A DNA stretch of 64,000 bases, taken from assembly GCA_033675265.1 (NCBI GenBank), contig JAUJYZ010000265.1, positions 1 to 64,000 of the forward strand. The letters run 5' to 3'. A program made the position numbers and the translations under genes. The DNA comes from Actinostola sp. cb2023. Taxonomy: Eukaryota > Cnidaria > Anthozoa > Actiniaria > Actinostolidae. Shown piece after piece: positions 52,930 through 63,339 of this stretch; positions within the stretch are counted from its first letter, which is position 1, and each line of letters opens with the position of its first letter. The notes beneath the pieces are model-generated. The model was given only the letters and a program-made list of their open reading frames with translations. It was not told the DNA's origin and did no database searches.

Positions 52930-53037
52930 AGGGGGTTCTATCAAAGGATAAAGTTATTTCTTTGGACTTATGAGCTGCTCGACAATCTCCCTTTTCAGTT
53001 CTTCTCTCAGCTTCTGAATATCGGGAACCTCGTTTTT
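52930..53037. other. Short spacer
   Basis: No start or domain is recognised in these bases between two element genes. Confidence 0.3.
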
Positions 53038-53544
53038 TTAAATCTCATTATTACGCTTTCTGATGCTGCTTTTCAAGGTTTCGTATTTTTGAAGCTCAGC
53101 CATAATGTGGCCAAATTCTTTCTCATCAATACTGTTATCGCTCAAGGCCTTTGATACAAGATCGCTTATGCTATTCTCTTTTGATTTTGCAAGCTGAACA
53201 GTATTTTCATGTTTTGTTACTTTTTTAGTAAGCTTTCTAGTGAAAACGGTACTAATAGCAGATATTAAGCCCAATAGGCCGCCCACAGTGGATAAAGGAA
53301 CACCCACTAGGATCCCAGGCCCTGTTAAACTTGTGGCCACGCCAGAGCCGGTTAAAATTACAGACAAAGTTCCTGCTGCTACTGCCGTTTTATGAAGTAT
53401 TCCTCGCATCTTAGCATATTTTTTCCTAACGTTTTCATAATGTTTTACTTCTGATCCTAGTTGGGTCAAAGCCATGTTTACTTTATGCAATCGGAAGTTT
53501 TCGCCAGTGGTTGGTACTTCTGGATAAATCGCGTCGTAGTCCAT
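53038..53544 (-). CDS. Polinton membrane protein with Gly-rich hydrophobic core
   Basis: 168 aa, starting in TATATATGG. A charged N-terminal helix (HYENVRKKYAKMRGILH) is followed by a ~50-residue Gly/Ser/Val-rich hydrophobic region (LSVILTGSGVATSLTGPGIL, GVPLSTVGGLLGLISAISTV) and a charged C-terminal helical part (SISDLVSKAL, IDEKEFGHIMAEL). Proteins of this type are frequent in cnidarian Polintons. It could be a membrane-active virion component. Frame intact. Confidence 0.6.
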   Translation of the reverse strand: MDYDAIYPEVPTTGENFRLHKVNMALTQLGSEVKHYENVRKKYAKMRGILHKTAVAAGTLSVILTGSGVATSLTGPGILVGVPLSTVGGLLGLISAISTVFTRKLTKKVTKHENTVQLAKSKENSISDLVSKALSDNSIDEKEFGHIMAELQKYETLKSSIRKRNNEI

Positions 53545-53549
53545 ATATA

Positions 53550-54140
53550 TTATACTATTTCAAGGGTAATGTAAATCTCATACTTATCTGTGGTAGGGCC
53601 ATCACAATCTGAAACCCATAAGTTCAAGGAGGTTATGATACGGGTATTAATAGAAACCCACAAGGGTTCTGGGGAATATTCGGTGATGGCTTCAGAGGTG
53701 TTGAGAGGCACGCGGCACAATATTTTACTTCTTGCGCCGTCGTATAACACCTCATCAATTAGGTTGCAATTAATGTAAATAACGCTAGGTATGGGGTTTA
53801 TCATAATAACCCCCTCAGAGTTTGAACGAAGCAGCACAAGCATTTCAGCGCTTAGTACGACAGGAATAGCGCCCGTAAACATAATAGCCCATGCCATTCC
53901 GCTCTAGTTGAAGCCCCTTATTGGCGAACGCTAGTTTTTCTCTTATTCGTTTAAAAGTCCATTGACCTGCTGAAAAATGAACTAGAACCTTGTTGTTACG
54001 GTCGGATATCGTTCCATCTTTTGGAAGGTTATATAATTTGTTTACGAATCGACAGCTTACAAGACGTATTTTACTGCCTTTTATGGGCTCTACAAAAATA
54101 GTGTGTTTCTAAATGCCTTATCATTGATGTACAGGATCAT
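53550..54140 (-). pseudogene. Penton-like or minor-capsid-like Polinton protein, two frameshifts
   Basis: ATG at 54140 sits in TATATATG, 5 bp after the stop of the upstream gene. The first 16 codons, a middle section (KIRLVSCRFVNKLYN, HFSAGQWTFKRIREKLAFAN) and the last section (VIYINCNLIDEVLYDG, PLWVSINTRIITSLNLWVSD) lie in three frames with breaks near 54080 and 53890. Total about 190 codons. The last section resembles the family of Polinton/adintovirus minor capsid proteins in size and sequence character, but fold assignment is by memory. Confidence 0.5.
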
Positions 54141-54145
54141 ATATA

Positions 54146-55501
54146 TTATTTCTTTTTATATTGTTCGACAGCATAGAGAACTGCAGCTACTATCAACAGC
54201 CATGTGTGTTTAGCCAGAAAGCCAACAACCTGCCCGGCAGTCTTAAATATAAAGGAGGCTATTGCTCCTACCATAGCTGGCAACATATGAGCTAATTTTT
54301 CACCTATTGTTTTCAAACCTTTTCCAAGACCTTTTGCGACGGAAGATAAGCTGCTTTTTAAACTATTAATAATGGCGCCAATGACGACGCCAACAGCAGA
54401 AACAACGGCAAAAGCAGTTAGGCCGTATTTTTTAAAGATAAGTTTTAGGCGCGCCTTCAATGGTAATCTTTCTTCTATAGCCTCTCTTTCGTTTGCTATC
54501 TTTAGTTTCTTATCCTCTAACTTTTGTACTTGTGTTTCTAAAATCGTTTTTCTTTTAGTGAGAGCTTCAGTGTCTTCAAGTAATTTATTGTTATCATGAA
54601 TTAATTCATATCTTTTATCCCTTATAGTTTTCGCTTGTTCTACCATTTCATCTGTCTGTCTTTGAGAATTATGGTACATCTCATATTCCGACTCAATTGA
54701 ACTAATACTTCTATTGTTGTCATCTATCTCCCTATTTACGTCAACTACTTCAGGGTATAACACCGTTAGTTTTTTATCAATTGCAGCTTCTGCGGCTTCT
54801 AACCGTTTTATCTTGGTTCCAGCAGACTCGCCTAAAGCATTTTTAATTTTATCTGGTATTCCAAAAGAGATTTCACTGAATAAGTCGCTCATTTGAGTGC
54901 TAATCGGGTACCACGTGTCACCGTCATAGACTTCAAGAACGCCTCTTTCACTGGTTCTGACATCAAACCCGTTTTCTATACCAATTCTATTATCAGGGTA
55001 GAATCTATCAAGTTCATATGTAGCTCTATCGTACAGTTCAATCTGTTTAGCCGATCGGCCTAAATTGTTTGCTATTGTTTGCGGTAGTTTTTTTGCGTCT
55101 AGTAAGTGTATTTTCGATCCTGCACTTTTTAGTCTAACAGTAACCCTATCATATTCATCAATGTCAAAAGTAAAGGTAGATTTTGATGGGTCCCATTCAG
55201 GATATAACTCTTGGATTCTTTCTTCAGCAATAGTCTTCCGCTGTTCCATTTCTTCTAACCTCTTCCGATTCGAAGAAAGATCGTCCATCGCAATCTCTTC
55301 ACCCGGGGGTGCATCACCGAAACCTAGAACGTGTCTTGTACGTGAGTATTCAGGTCCTCTAATTCTATCTATAGCCTGCCTTAGCCTAGAGACTTTATCT
55401 CTATCTCTATTAATAAGGTGTTGGGTCTCATCATTAATATCATCATCATTATCAGTTCTACCTTCCTCTGTAGTAGGGTCAAAATCAACACCATCATCCA
55501 T
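54146..55501 (-). CDS. Coiled-coil membrane protein of Polinton, 451 aa
   Basis: An acidic N-terminus (about 30 residues) is followed by a globular middle part containing VLEVYDGDTWYPIST. A long coiled coil runs from about residue 240 to 345 (IDKKLTVLYPEVVDVNREID onward, KRKTILETQVQKLEDKKLKI). A C-terminal third has three hydrophobic segments: AFAVVSAVGVVIGAIINSL, MLPAMVGAIASFIF and WLLIVAAVLYAV. Starts in GATTATATGG. Intact here, but truncated after 54 codons in copy L. Likely a structural or membrane-remodelling protein of the particle; no enzymatic motif. Confidence 0.6.
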   Translation of the reverse strand: MDDGVDFDPTTEEGRTDNDDDINDETQHLINRDRDKVSRLRQAIDRIRGPEYSRTRHVLGFGDAPPGEEIAMDDLSSNRKRLEEMEQRKTIAEERIQELYPEWDPSKSTFTFDIDEYDRVTVRLKSAGSKIHLLDAKKLPQTIANNLGRSAKQIELYDRATYELDRFYPDNRIGIENGFDVRTSERGVLEVYDGDTWYPISTQMSDLFSEISFGIPDKIKNALGESAGTKIKRLEAAEAAIDKKLTVLYPEVVDVNREIDDNNRSISSIESEYEMYHNSQRQTDEMVEQAKTIRDKRYELIHDNNKLLEDTEALTKRKTILETQVQKLEDKKLKIANEREAIEERLPLKARLKLIFKKYGLTAFAVVSAVGVVIGAIINSLKSSLSSVAKGLGKGLKTIGEKLAHMLPAMVGAIASFIFKTAGQVVGFLAKHTWLLIVAAVLYAVEQYKKK

Positions 55502-55506
55502 ATAAT

Positions 55507-55918
55507 CTACAAATATCTCGCTGCTAAAAAACCAGTTCCCATCATCCCGGCACCAACATAAATAATTTCATTGCGTTTTTGTTTTTTTGCTAGGTTTATA
55601 ATAATTAGAAAATTGAGGCTGTTTGCCAAAATCAGGATGCGTCTTACTGTACAAAGTAAATGCATAATCCGTATCGTGTAAGTCGTCATCTGCTAACTTC
55701 TTATTCTCATAACGCTCTGCCAACCAATCTTGGTATTGCCGGCGCTTTTTTTCCCACTCGCCCATATCTTGTTGATAGCGCTCTAAAGCTTTGTCGTGGC
55801 GTTTTTTCTCTCCATCAATATGTTTCTTATCCAACGATTTCGCTAAATACATGCTGCCTGTAAAAGCTGTTGCATTCAGAACAGCTCCGGCGATCATCAT
55901 AACTACAGCACTTGCCAT
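55507..55918 (-). pseudogene. Membrane protein with central coiled coil (copy R), homopolymer frameshift
   Basis: Same protein as copy L 15747-16157 for the first 110 residues. An A6-to-A7 change near 55589 then moves the frame; the C-terminal hydrophobic patch continues in the next frame to 55507. Apart from this break the two copies differ at a single residue. Confidence 0.65.
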
Positions 55919-55926
55919 TTATATTA

Positions 55927-56145
55927 TTATAGATATTTAGGCAGAATTTTTTGATCTTCAAGATATTGCTTTAAATACATAGAACTGGCCAGCACTAAAA
56001 CCCATTTACCATAATTGGGCAGGCTAGTTGAAGGGTCGTTGAGAAAAGATTCTTTCAAAACTTTTTTGCTTACATAGCCAACGCCTGCGGCCAGGCCTAT
56101 AACTACAGAAGCGTCAGTGACTGTCTTAATCATTTTGTTTTCCAT
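55927..56145 (-). CDS. Small two-segment membrane protein (copy R)
   Basis: 72 aa, identical in sequence to copy L 15520-15738. Starts in CATATATATGG. Confidence 0.6.
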   Translation of the reverse strand: MENKMIKTVTDASVVIGLAAGVGYVSKKVLKESFLNDPSTSLPNYGKWVLVLASSMYLKQYLEDQKILPKYL

Positions 56146-56158
56146 ATATATGATATAT

Positions 56159-56488
56159 TTATTCCATCCCAGTTCGAGATTTGGCTGGTGCAGACTCTAT
56201 TTTTGGCGTTCTTTCAACAGCAGGTGGCGGCTTATCTGTTTTCTTCAATCGGAAATATAAATCTACAGCGGTCAAGCCTAGGCCAAATAGTGTCAATGCC
56301 GTTGTTAATGATATTTTAGGCACCCAGCTGCTGGAAGGTTCATCATCTGCACTCTTTTCTAGAGCCTTCTTAGCATTCCTATGATATTCAGCCAGTTTTT
56401 TACCAGCTGCTACTTTCTTAGGATCCTTTTGCTTAACAATTGGAGTTTCTGGTTCTTTAGTTATTTGATCCTCTGCGGCTTCAGACAT
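56159..56488 (-). CDS. Small single-pass membrane protein (copy R)
   Basis: 109 aa, identical to copy L 15177-15506 over the true coding part. The ATG at 56488 is in CTATATATATG. Confidence 0.6.
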   Translation of the reverse strand: MSEAAEDQITKEPETPIVKQKDPKKVAAGKKLAEYHRNAKKALEKSADDEPSSSWVPKISLTTALTLFGLGLTAVDLYFRLKKTDKPPPAVERTPKIESAPAKSRTGME

Positions 56489-56499
56489 ATATATAGAAC

Positions 56500-56994
56500 A
56501 ATATTCCAACAGATGCTCAACAGAGTTCCAACAGCTTCCAACAGAGTTCCAACAGATGCTCAACAGAGATATGTAATGCTGCTAGATTATTATTATATAT
56601 ATGCTATACCTGTCACATTTCGTACAGCAGAGATATGTAATGCTGCTAGATTATTATTATATATATGCTATACCTGTCACATTTCGTACAGCAGAGATAT
56701 GTAATGCTGCTAGATTATTATTATATATATGCTATACCTGTCACATTTCGTACAGCAGAGATATGTAATGCTGCTAGATTATTATTATATATATGCTATA
56801 CCTGTCACATTTCGTACAGCAGAGATATGTAATGCTGCTAGATTATTATTATATATATGCTATACCTGTCACATTTCGTTCAATATAGAAATATAATGCT
56901 GCTAGATTATTATTATATATATGCTACCCCGGCGACATTTCTTATAGAAATATAATGCTAGATTGCTTATTAGGCGTTTGCTATCCTGTAGTAT
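56500..56994. repeat. ~63-bp tandem repeat array (copy R)
   Basis: Six or seven units of AGATATGTAATGCTGCTAGA followed by TTATTATTATATATATGCTA and TACCTGTCACATTTCGTACA, more homogeneous than in copy L. The TGTTGGAACTC-type short repeats are at the left edge. Confidence 0.85.
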
Positions 56995-57384
56995 ATGGAG
57001 TGTAAGGAGTGTAATAGAACTTTCTGCAGCAAACAACGATTGGGAACTCATGTACGAAATAAAGTATGTGAAAAGAAGAAAGAGCCTGTTTGTACGAATT
57101 GTAATAAGATCTTCAGCACTATGCAAATGCTAACGTATCATGTACGAAATAAAGTATGTGAAAAGAAGAAGAAAGAACCTATTTGTATGAATTGTAATAA
57201 GACTTTCTGTTCTATGCAAAGATTAGGAACTCATGTATGCAAATATAGAGATACTACCTGTAAAGAATGTAATGAGACTTTCTGTTCTATACCAACATTA
57301 CAAACTCATGTCTGTATAGAACAACGAGGCCCATGTTATAATTGCGGCGATCTTATAGAACGGTGCAACTGTAATAGCAAATAA
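56995..57384 (+). CDS. Five-finger C2H2 zinc-finger protein (copy R)
   Basis: 129 aa, differing from copy L at two positions (finger linker and CNKTFCSM instead of CNKTFFSM). The Cys in this copy restores an extra cysteine in finger three. Starts in GTATATGG and is enclosed by the ~63-bp repeats. Confidence 0.75.
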   Translation: MECKECNRTFCSKQRLGTHVRNKVCEKKKEPVCTNCNKIFSTMQMLTYHVRNKVCEKKKKEPICMNCNKTFCSMQRLGTHVCKYRDTTCKECNETFCSIPTLQTHVCIEQRGPCYNCGDLIERCNCNSK

Positions 57385-57515
57385 TAATCTAGCAGCATTA
57401 TATTTCTATGTTGTACGAAGTGGGATAGCATATATATAATAATAATCTAGCAGCATTATATTTCTATGTTGTACGAAGTGGGATAGCATATATATAATAA
57501 TAATCTAGCAGCATG
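57385..57515. repeat. ~63-bp repeat units, 3' side of the zinc-finger gene (copy R)
   Basis: Two units, matching 14152-14284 of copy L in inverse. Confidence 0.75.
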
Positions 57516-58448
57516 ATTTATGACGCAGCTTTCTTAAAGTAGCTGTAGTCGATCTCCATTCCAACCCTGTCTTCTCACATATCAACCGCCACTCATCGTC
57601 ATTCTTTTCTACTGTGTCGGAGCCTTGTAGATGAATAAAGCGTAAAATACTACGATCTTCATCTTTTGCTATTAGGAGGTCTAATATCTTAAAAATGTAA
57701 TAAGGATAATATCTTCTATTTTTTTTATGCAGTTCCTTGATATGATTTCTAGCTTCTAAAACTTGTATAAAAAGATGTTCTCCTTTAACAAGCACATCAG
57801 CAGATACTTTTGGTATAGGATTACAAGTTACTATGCTCCAAACTGCAGAAGCGTGTTTATTCAAATCTGCACGGCCAATATCTTTTAGAGCTATTCTGAC
57901 ATCTTGAATTGTATTGCCAACTAATTGTTTCTTACAGTTATTTATTACATCGTCATGAATTATCAACGTCTGCTGCCCTAGAATAAGATTTATCCAATTA
58001 CGATAATGTTTGCTGGGATTAAAAATGCCAGGCTTAACCGACTGCCCTTCTTGACTGTAAAATTGAGCATCATTAACAGATACAGGCATGGAAACTTCTC
58101 TTCCACACTCTGAACACCTCATTTGCAATTCTTCTCTATCCAGGACCATCCTATTGCCGCAAATACATATTTCATATTCATTGTTTTCCACTGCATTACA
58201 AGGAAGAGTGTTTAACATTTTCCTCAGCTGAACTACTTCTAAATCTTCTGCAGGTAGTTTATTAATAATCGTGCTTGTTCTATCTTCATATTTACTCCAC
58301 ACCATAAAAAAGTAATTCTCTGATAGATCCCCTCCTAGCAGTTCTAAATAAAACTCAGATATTATTTCATCCACCGCCGCCATATTATTATTATATTTTT
58401 TCGCTATATTCGTTTAAGTGTTCTAAGATAAGCTGTCACAGACTCCAT
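57505..58448 (-). pseudogene. VLTF-3-like late transcription factor (copy R), shifted start
   Basis: The ATG equivalent to copy L is at 58448 in TATATGG, but after 14 codons an extra AT introduces a stop. The remaining frame is open from an internal ATG at 58383 to 57505 (292 aa), preserving the zinc ribbon and HYRNWINLILGQ. Translation from the internal ATG (preceded by AATAATAAT) could still give a nearly complete factor. Confidence 0.7.
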
Positions 58449-58476
58449 ATATTGAGACTATGCATTGCTCTAATAT
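58449..58476. promoter_or_regulatory. 28-bp divergent promoter, clamp-like/VLTF-3-like (copy R)
   Basis: Same length and arrangement as in copy L, with both starts in TATATG and a few substitutions in between. Confidence 0.5.
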
Positions 58477-59148
58477 ATGATCCTTGTAACCAACCCTGCA
58501 TATTTAAAATCAATTGTATCTTTTTTGAGAACTTTTAGAGCCTGTCAAGTAATACTTAGCTTCGATTCTGACATTCTAGAGATTTATGCCAAGGATGTTG
58601 AATCTATCCACTTTCTTAAAGCAAAAGTAAAAATAAAACAAGATCACCCTATTATCTGCAGCTCTATAAAAGTTAGATTGGAAGATCTTAAAGAAGTATT
58701 CAACAGTATTGATAGAGAAGTGACAGAATTGAAAATGGATCTTAATCATCTGGAGATGTTGGAAGCTTTGATTACTTCTCCTATGAGAACAATACAAGTC
58801 AGTATTCTTTACCAACTTGTACAGCCGCCGGCACTGTGGGAAAAAAAATACTTTCCTTTATCCTGGTCAATGACACAGAAGGCTTTCAAGAAAAGCTTCT
58901 CAAATCAAGGGCAGATTGAAAGATATATTCACATCACATCTACCGCCGCAGGGCAAATACAACCAAGGAAACTTTATACACCGTAGAAAAGGTGATCGAA
59001 TCAACGGAATTCCTTATAAGTTTAGATCTAATTAAAAAGAATCTTAACTTGCCTTGTAAGAAACTTACTATAAGCTGTTCAAAAGATGTCCTGCAGCTTT
59101 CATCATCTGCAATAACTATTAGAACAATGCTGCGATCTACAGTTTAAC
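58477..59148 (+). pseudogene. Possible PCNA-like clamp (copy R), internal deletion
   Basis: Matches the intact copy L protein up to about residue 160. A short deletion and frame change near 58960 then end the frame at 58986. The rest is recognisable to 59148 (FLISLDLIKKN, LTISCSKDVLQLSSSAITI). Confidence 0.4.
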
Positions 59149-59163
59149 AAAGGGCCCCCGTCG

Positions 59164-59958
59164 TCAGCGGATTCTATGAAAATACAGCTCGTGATTTCTT
59201 AATGTTCTTCTTGATATAAATTTCCTACAACAGTAGATGCACAATACTCTAATATCTCTACAATAAGTGTTTAGCTCTTTTATAATAAGATCATAATCAT
59301 TAGAGACAACACATTTGAACCCATTATCTTCATATCTATCTAATAGATTCTCCTGATTTGCTGATATAATACCTTTTCCCGTGGGCGTTTTAAATTCAAT
59401 GCAAAAACCCCAATATTTTTTATGATAATTATTAATGATTAAATCGGGCTGCCCCTTCATATAACCTTTTCTATAAGAGTTAATTCTTTTATAACTTGAG
59501 TCTTGATTTTCACCTAAGCCAGCAACTATCAGTAAATATGGATGGAAGCGCCTTATATAGCTAACTACTTTAGTATGCAAATCATATTCATTTTGTATCT
59601 TAAACATCTTCATATTATTATTGGAGCTATAATAGCCATGTTTTCTTATATTAGGAAGAACCTCTTTTGTGACCCATCTTTTGAACTGCTTTGCTGCTGG
59701 CATCTTAGAGCTGAAGATCAAAGAGTATAACCCAGGTTCATTTATAAAAATGAGGTGTCTGACCTGACCCTCCAATTTGGTCGGGCAGCTTTTTTTATCT
59801 TCTTCGTCCACATGCATACGAATTGCTTTATCCGTATTTACATATTCTAACGCCTTCGCAACATCAATACCTTTGAACCATACAATCTCCCCATCAGTAA
59901 ATGTTTCAATAGATAAATTCAATTCTAAGTTTTCATAGGATTGAAGTTGCTGTTCCAT
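59164..59958 (-). CDS. BRO-N / VRR-NUC-like / C2H2 fusion (copy R)
   Basis: 264 aa, about 95 percent identical to copy L. BRO-N, the Q-P-D and E-F-K nuclease residues and the C-terminal finger (CIYCCRKF...H...H) are all kept. The C-terminus is three residues shorter. Starts inside the preceding gene by 26 bp, as in copy L. Confidence 0.75.
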   Translation of the reverse strand: MEQQLQSYENLELNLSIETFTDGEIVWFKGIDVAKALEYVNTDKAIRMHVDEEDKKSCPTKLEGQVRHLIFINEPGLYSLIFSSKMPAAKQFKRWVTKEVLPNIRKHGYYSSNNNMKMFKIQNEYDLHTKVVSYIRRFHPYLLIVAGLGENQDSSYKRINSYRKGYMKGQPDLIINNYHKKYWGFCIEFKTPTGKGIISANQENLLDRYEDNGFKCVVSNDYDLIIKELNTYCRDIRVLCIYCCRKFISRRTLRNHELYFHRIR

Positions 59959-60478
59959 GTTCTATATCTGCAATAATCATATCCTCGATACCTGATACTG
60001 ATGTAAACTTAACATGTTTTACTATTTGAACTAAACAACTGCTAAGAGCTACTAATCTACCGCCTTTTAATAGAAAGTATCCGGCGATATTATTCAATTC
60101 CTGTTTTAACATCTCATTGTTCTGTAGATTGCTGCACAATTCCTTATTATTATCAATAGGAACAACATAAGATCCAATAGAAACAGCAAGTTCCAATGCC
60201 GCATCAACTAATCCAGTAGTTATTTTATTTCCTAAAACGGCTTGATATCTGTTAAAGTACTTATCCACATCTTTCGCTGATAACTTCTTAACATCTCCCA
60301 GACTCATGTTAATGCCAGTGTATTGGTCAATAGTACCAAGCACTGATAGAATTGAAAGTTGTTCACGTTCTTCCACATCACCAGAATCTACATTTTTCTT
60401 TGTTTTTTTCTTTGGTTTCTTTTCCACTGTTGTAGGAGTTTCCACATCATCATCATATTGGTCTAGAATTGATGCCAT
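59933..60478 (-). CDS. Conserved Polinton protein of unknown function (copy R)
   Basis: 181 aa. Same architecture as copy L 11145-11699 (charged Lys/Glu N-terminus, then helical domain with LSVLGTIDQYTGI and NNIAGYFLLKGGR) but clearly diverged until the last ~10 codons. Starts in TATATGG, overlapping the ATPase 3' end by 16 bp. Confidence 0.65.
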   Translation of the reverse strand: MASILDQYDDDVETPTTVEKKPKKKTKKNVDSGDVEEREQLSILSVLGTIDQYTGINMSLGDVKKLSAKDVDKYFNRYQAVLGNKITTGLVDAALELAVSIGSYVVPIDNNKELCSNLQNNEMLKQELNNIAGYFLLKGGRLVALSSCLVQIVKHVKFTSVSGIEDMIIADIEHGTATSIL

Positions 60479-61101
60479 ATATTAGATGGAATTTCTAAAT
60501 AATGATTATAAGGATGCCTTAAAGAAAAGCACATTCTTGAGTATTTTTCGGATTTTAATGTTTTAATAAAAGACTTCCGTTCTTCAAGCGGCATATTTCC
60601 GCCATATTCCTCAAACAGAGTTTTTTCACACAGAAGATTAGGATTATAAAATGAAATAATACATCCAACATTTTCCCGAAATGGTTTAGCTATAGAGGAC
60701 AATTGTTGCGTTAATACCCATAGGGATAACAATTCATGTCTCCCGCTGAATGCTAATTTAATAAACTTGTTCGATCTTTGTTTGAGATCCTTTGAAAATG
60801 CACAATCGTCTAATATTATTAATGTGTTTGTACCAGAGAATACTATTTGACAGCATGAAAGCAAATCGTTTATCTCATCAACATTATCTGATTCTGGCGA
60901 TAGAACAATAAATCTTGGATCCTTATTTGCAAAACCTCGATAAGTTTTATTTTTAGAATAGGTTGGGCAAATCAAAACCACGTATTCAAAAACATTTCTA
61001 TAGGCCCCTCTTAGAGTCTCAACTAAATATTTTGTTTTGCCGCAATTCGTCGGCCCTACTATAATACAGTGAAATGGTACCTGATCTTTCAATTCTTCCA
61101 T
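60463..61101 (-). CDS. FtsK/HerA-like packaging ATPase (copy R)
   Basis: 212 aa. Walker A GPTNCGKT and Walker B TLIILDDC as in copy L. The first 23 residues are identical, then about two-thirds identity, with a seven-residue longer, different C-terminus. Start in TAATATATGG, 3 bp after the capsid stop. Confidence 0.85.
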   Translation of the reverse strand: MEELKDQVPFHCIIVGPTNCGKTKYLVETLRGAYRNVFEYVVLICPTYSKNKTYRGFANKDPRFIVLSPESDNVDEINDLLSCCQIVFSGTNTLIILDDCAFSKDLKQRSNKFIKLAFSGRHELLSLWVLTQQLSSIAKPFRENVGCIISFYNPNLLCEKTLFEEYGGNMPLEERKSFIKTLKSEKYSRMCFSLRHPYNHYLEIPSNIWHQF

Positions 61102-61104
61102 ATA

Positions 61105-62350
61105 TTAATACAGAATCGCTTTCAAACTGCTGCCTTGAATTTCCATCAAGGCATCGGCAATGACAAACATATAACATGTTATAGTTCCTGAACCGCCAAC
61201 TTTCCTCTTCATCTCTAGTTTAACACCATCTTTTGTGCTATTCAACAACAAACCGTTTCCATGAATTTTATTATCGGCAAAGGTCCTCAAATCAATCCAT
61301 AGGGCGAATTTATCTGAATAAAAGTCTTTAGGCGTGATATTATCAGTCTCACCAAATCTTGATCTAATCGAGTTCCAAAAATCTGTTGGTTGCATGCCTT
61401 TACTGAATAGTTTATTCGGCATTCCGTCAACGTTGATATTGACTTGTGTGATATGAGGAGATACAAACTTTTCACTATCTCTAGAACCTACAGCATACTC
61501 CTCAGTAAATAGCATTAAAATACCACTCATCGACCGCCGGGGGATATTAACATGTTCGTTAATCACACTGTCCGTGGCTTTATTAATCGTGAATGTCTTA
61601 TGGAGAAGAATGTTCTCATAATAAAAACCTTTACCTATTTGATAGGCTGATAGGGCTTCGCGTGCAAGATAATCACTAGCAATACACTCATATTCAAGCT
61701 CGATATTTGAAAGACTGTAAGTGTATGCTTTAGTTGTATCAGATGTTATTGTAACTTCTTTGCTTTGTGGAAGTGTAATCTCAAACGTTAGATTCTGAGA
61801 GAGTGCTTTTGCATAGAAACTGCCATGGCCGTCTAAAATAGAATGATTGATTGGCATTCGGTATCTATCCCCATAAACAGCTGCCAGAGCTACCTCGTTT
61901 GCATCTGTAGACACTTTATCACCTGCAGCTGTTCGTAGTTTTCGCATATTAGCCGATGAAATACCCTCACGCAACATATTCTCCCGTTCTCTTTTCGATA
62001 AATAGAGATCTTTATAGGTTTCAAACAGATCGATACGATGTGTGTCTTGAAGAGTCTCCCCACCATACAAAACTCTCATATGAGATTTTAGAGCTCTACT
62101 TAAATTATTAATAATTGTGTTATTAACATGTCCTGCAGTAGCTAAAGTTAATTTAAAGATCAGTGCAATAGATCCAGGCACATACACCACATTTTCTGTT
62201 AACTTTGGAATGTGGATATAAAGGGTTTCTCCAGGATTGGCTGAAGATGGATTGAAAGTCACACGATGAACAGTTTTTTTCAGCTTTCAAACCATAAGGC
62301 TGTTTGTATTCTCGATTTACATCTAATATTTCCGGAATAGATTGCGTCAT
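61105..62350 (-). pseudogene. Capsid-like protein of Polinton (major capsid candidate), one frameshift (copy R)
   Basis: ATG at 62350. After about 25 codons an A6-to-A7 change near 62275 breaks the frame; from 62262 the remaining 385 codons are open to 61105. Sequence is almost identical to copy L, where this point is intact but two other points are broken. Same C-terminal motifs as in copy L. Confidence 0.65.
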
Positions 62351-62355
62351 ATATA
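62351..62355. promoter_or_regulatory. Minimal divergent start junction, integrase/capsid (copy R)
   Basis: CATATATAATG: five bases between the two ATGs, as in copy L. Confidence 0.5.
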
Positions 62356-63339
62356 ATGTACAAGAAACTTTCAAAAATATACTATTCAGCTGTTGGATAT
62401 TGGAAAGGTTATGACGCTATCAATAAATTAGCAGATGCCTCAAATATAGCTGATAAAAATAGTGTAAAGAATTGGTTAGAAAAACAAGCGCTGTGGCAGA
62501 TATATTTACCACCTCCGAAATACATTGCTAGGCCGCATTGGGATATTTCAAAGCCAAATGAAATACATCAAGCAGATCTTTTATTTTTACCTCATGATAC
62601 TGTTAAAAGAAAGACTTACAAATATGCTCTAGTAGTAGTTGATGTAGCTAGTAGATATGTTGACGCTGAACCTTTGACGTCTAAGTACTCAACAGAAGTA
62701 TCTAAAGCTTTTAATAAAATATATTCTAGAAAATTACAATGGCCTGAAACAATAATGGTAGATCCTGGCACTGAATTTAAGGGCGAAGTTACATCGATTA
62801 TGAAAAAACATGGAAATATACAAAGATCAGAAGCTGGAAATCATAGAGCACAATCATTAGTTGAGCGTGCTAATCGAACTATTTCTGAAAAGTTATTCAG
62901 CCATCAATATGCTCAAGAAATGTTAGAAGATGGTAGATCCCGTGAATGGGTGGAAAGATTACCTGATGTCATAAAATCTATTAACAGCGGGGTAAAGAGA
63001 ATTACTGGAGACACACCTAGCGAATCCATAAAGCTAAAAAAAGTGGATCAACAGAAAGAGGTTAATTATAAAAGACCTGTTGGATTAAAAGAGAAAAGAT
63101 TACCAGCAGGTGTGAAAGTTAGATATTTATATGCTCCTGGCGAATTGGAGGGCGGTGAAAAAAGACGTGCCACTGACCCAATATGGTCTATGGAAATGCA
63201 CGATATAACTAGAATACAGATATCACCCGATCAGCCTGTATTATATTTCCTTTCAACTCCAAGACGTTCTTTTGTTCGAGAGGAATTACAAGTCGTTCCT
63301 GAAGACACTCAGCCGCCGCCAGATAGTGTTTTATACTAG
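62356..63339 (+). CDS. Polinton retroviral-type integrase, complete (copy R)
   Basis: 327 aa, intact. Candidate catalytic residues are D74 (HQADLLF), D136 (VDPGTEF) and E170 (SLVERANRT), a D-D-E set of the rve superfamily with 33 residues between the last two. An N-terminal helical/zinc-like part precedes and a C-terminal ~70-residue chromo-like or SH3-like part follows (DITRIQISPDQPVLYF and a Pro-rich end). Polinton integrases insert linear element DNA and make 6-bp target duplications. It is convergent with the polymerase gene. Confidence 0.9.
   Translation: MYKKLSKIYYSAVGYWKGYDAINKLADASNIADKNSVKNWLEKQALWQIYLPPPKYIARPHWDISKPNEIHQADLLFLPHDTVKRKTYKYALVVVDVASRYVDAEPLTSKYSTEVSKAFNKIYSRKLQWPETIMVDPGTEFKGEVTSIMKKHGNIQRSEAGNHRAQSLVERANRTISEKLFSHQYAQEMLEDGRSREWVERLPDVIKSINSGVKRITGDTPSESIKLKKVDQQKEVNYKRPVGLKEKRLPAGVKVRYLYAPGELEGGEKRRATDPIWSMEMHDITRIQISPDQPVLYFLSTPRRSFVREELQVVPEDTQPPPDSVLY

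Noticed and set aside
55065..55505. 146-codon plus-strand frame opposite the 451-aa membrane protein
   Set aside because: Ser-rich antisense shadow; the minus-strand gene has a start motif and homology to copy L.
8498..63339. Copies L and R as the two ends of one giant inverted-repeat element
   Set aside because: Each copy is a gene-rich segment cut inside genes, and the DNA between them is a mixture of unrelated elements. Two separate insertions or a segmental inversion is simpler.
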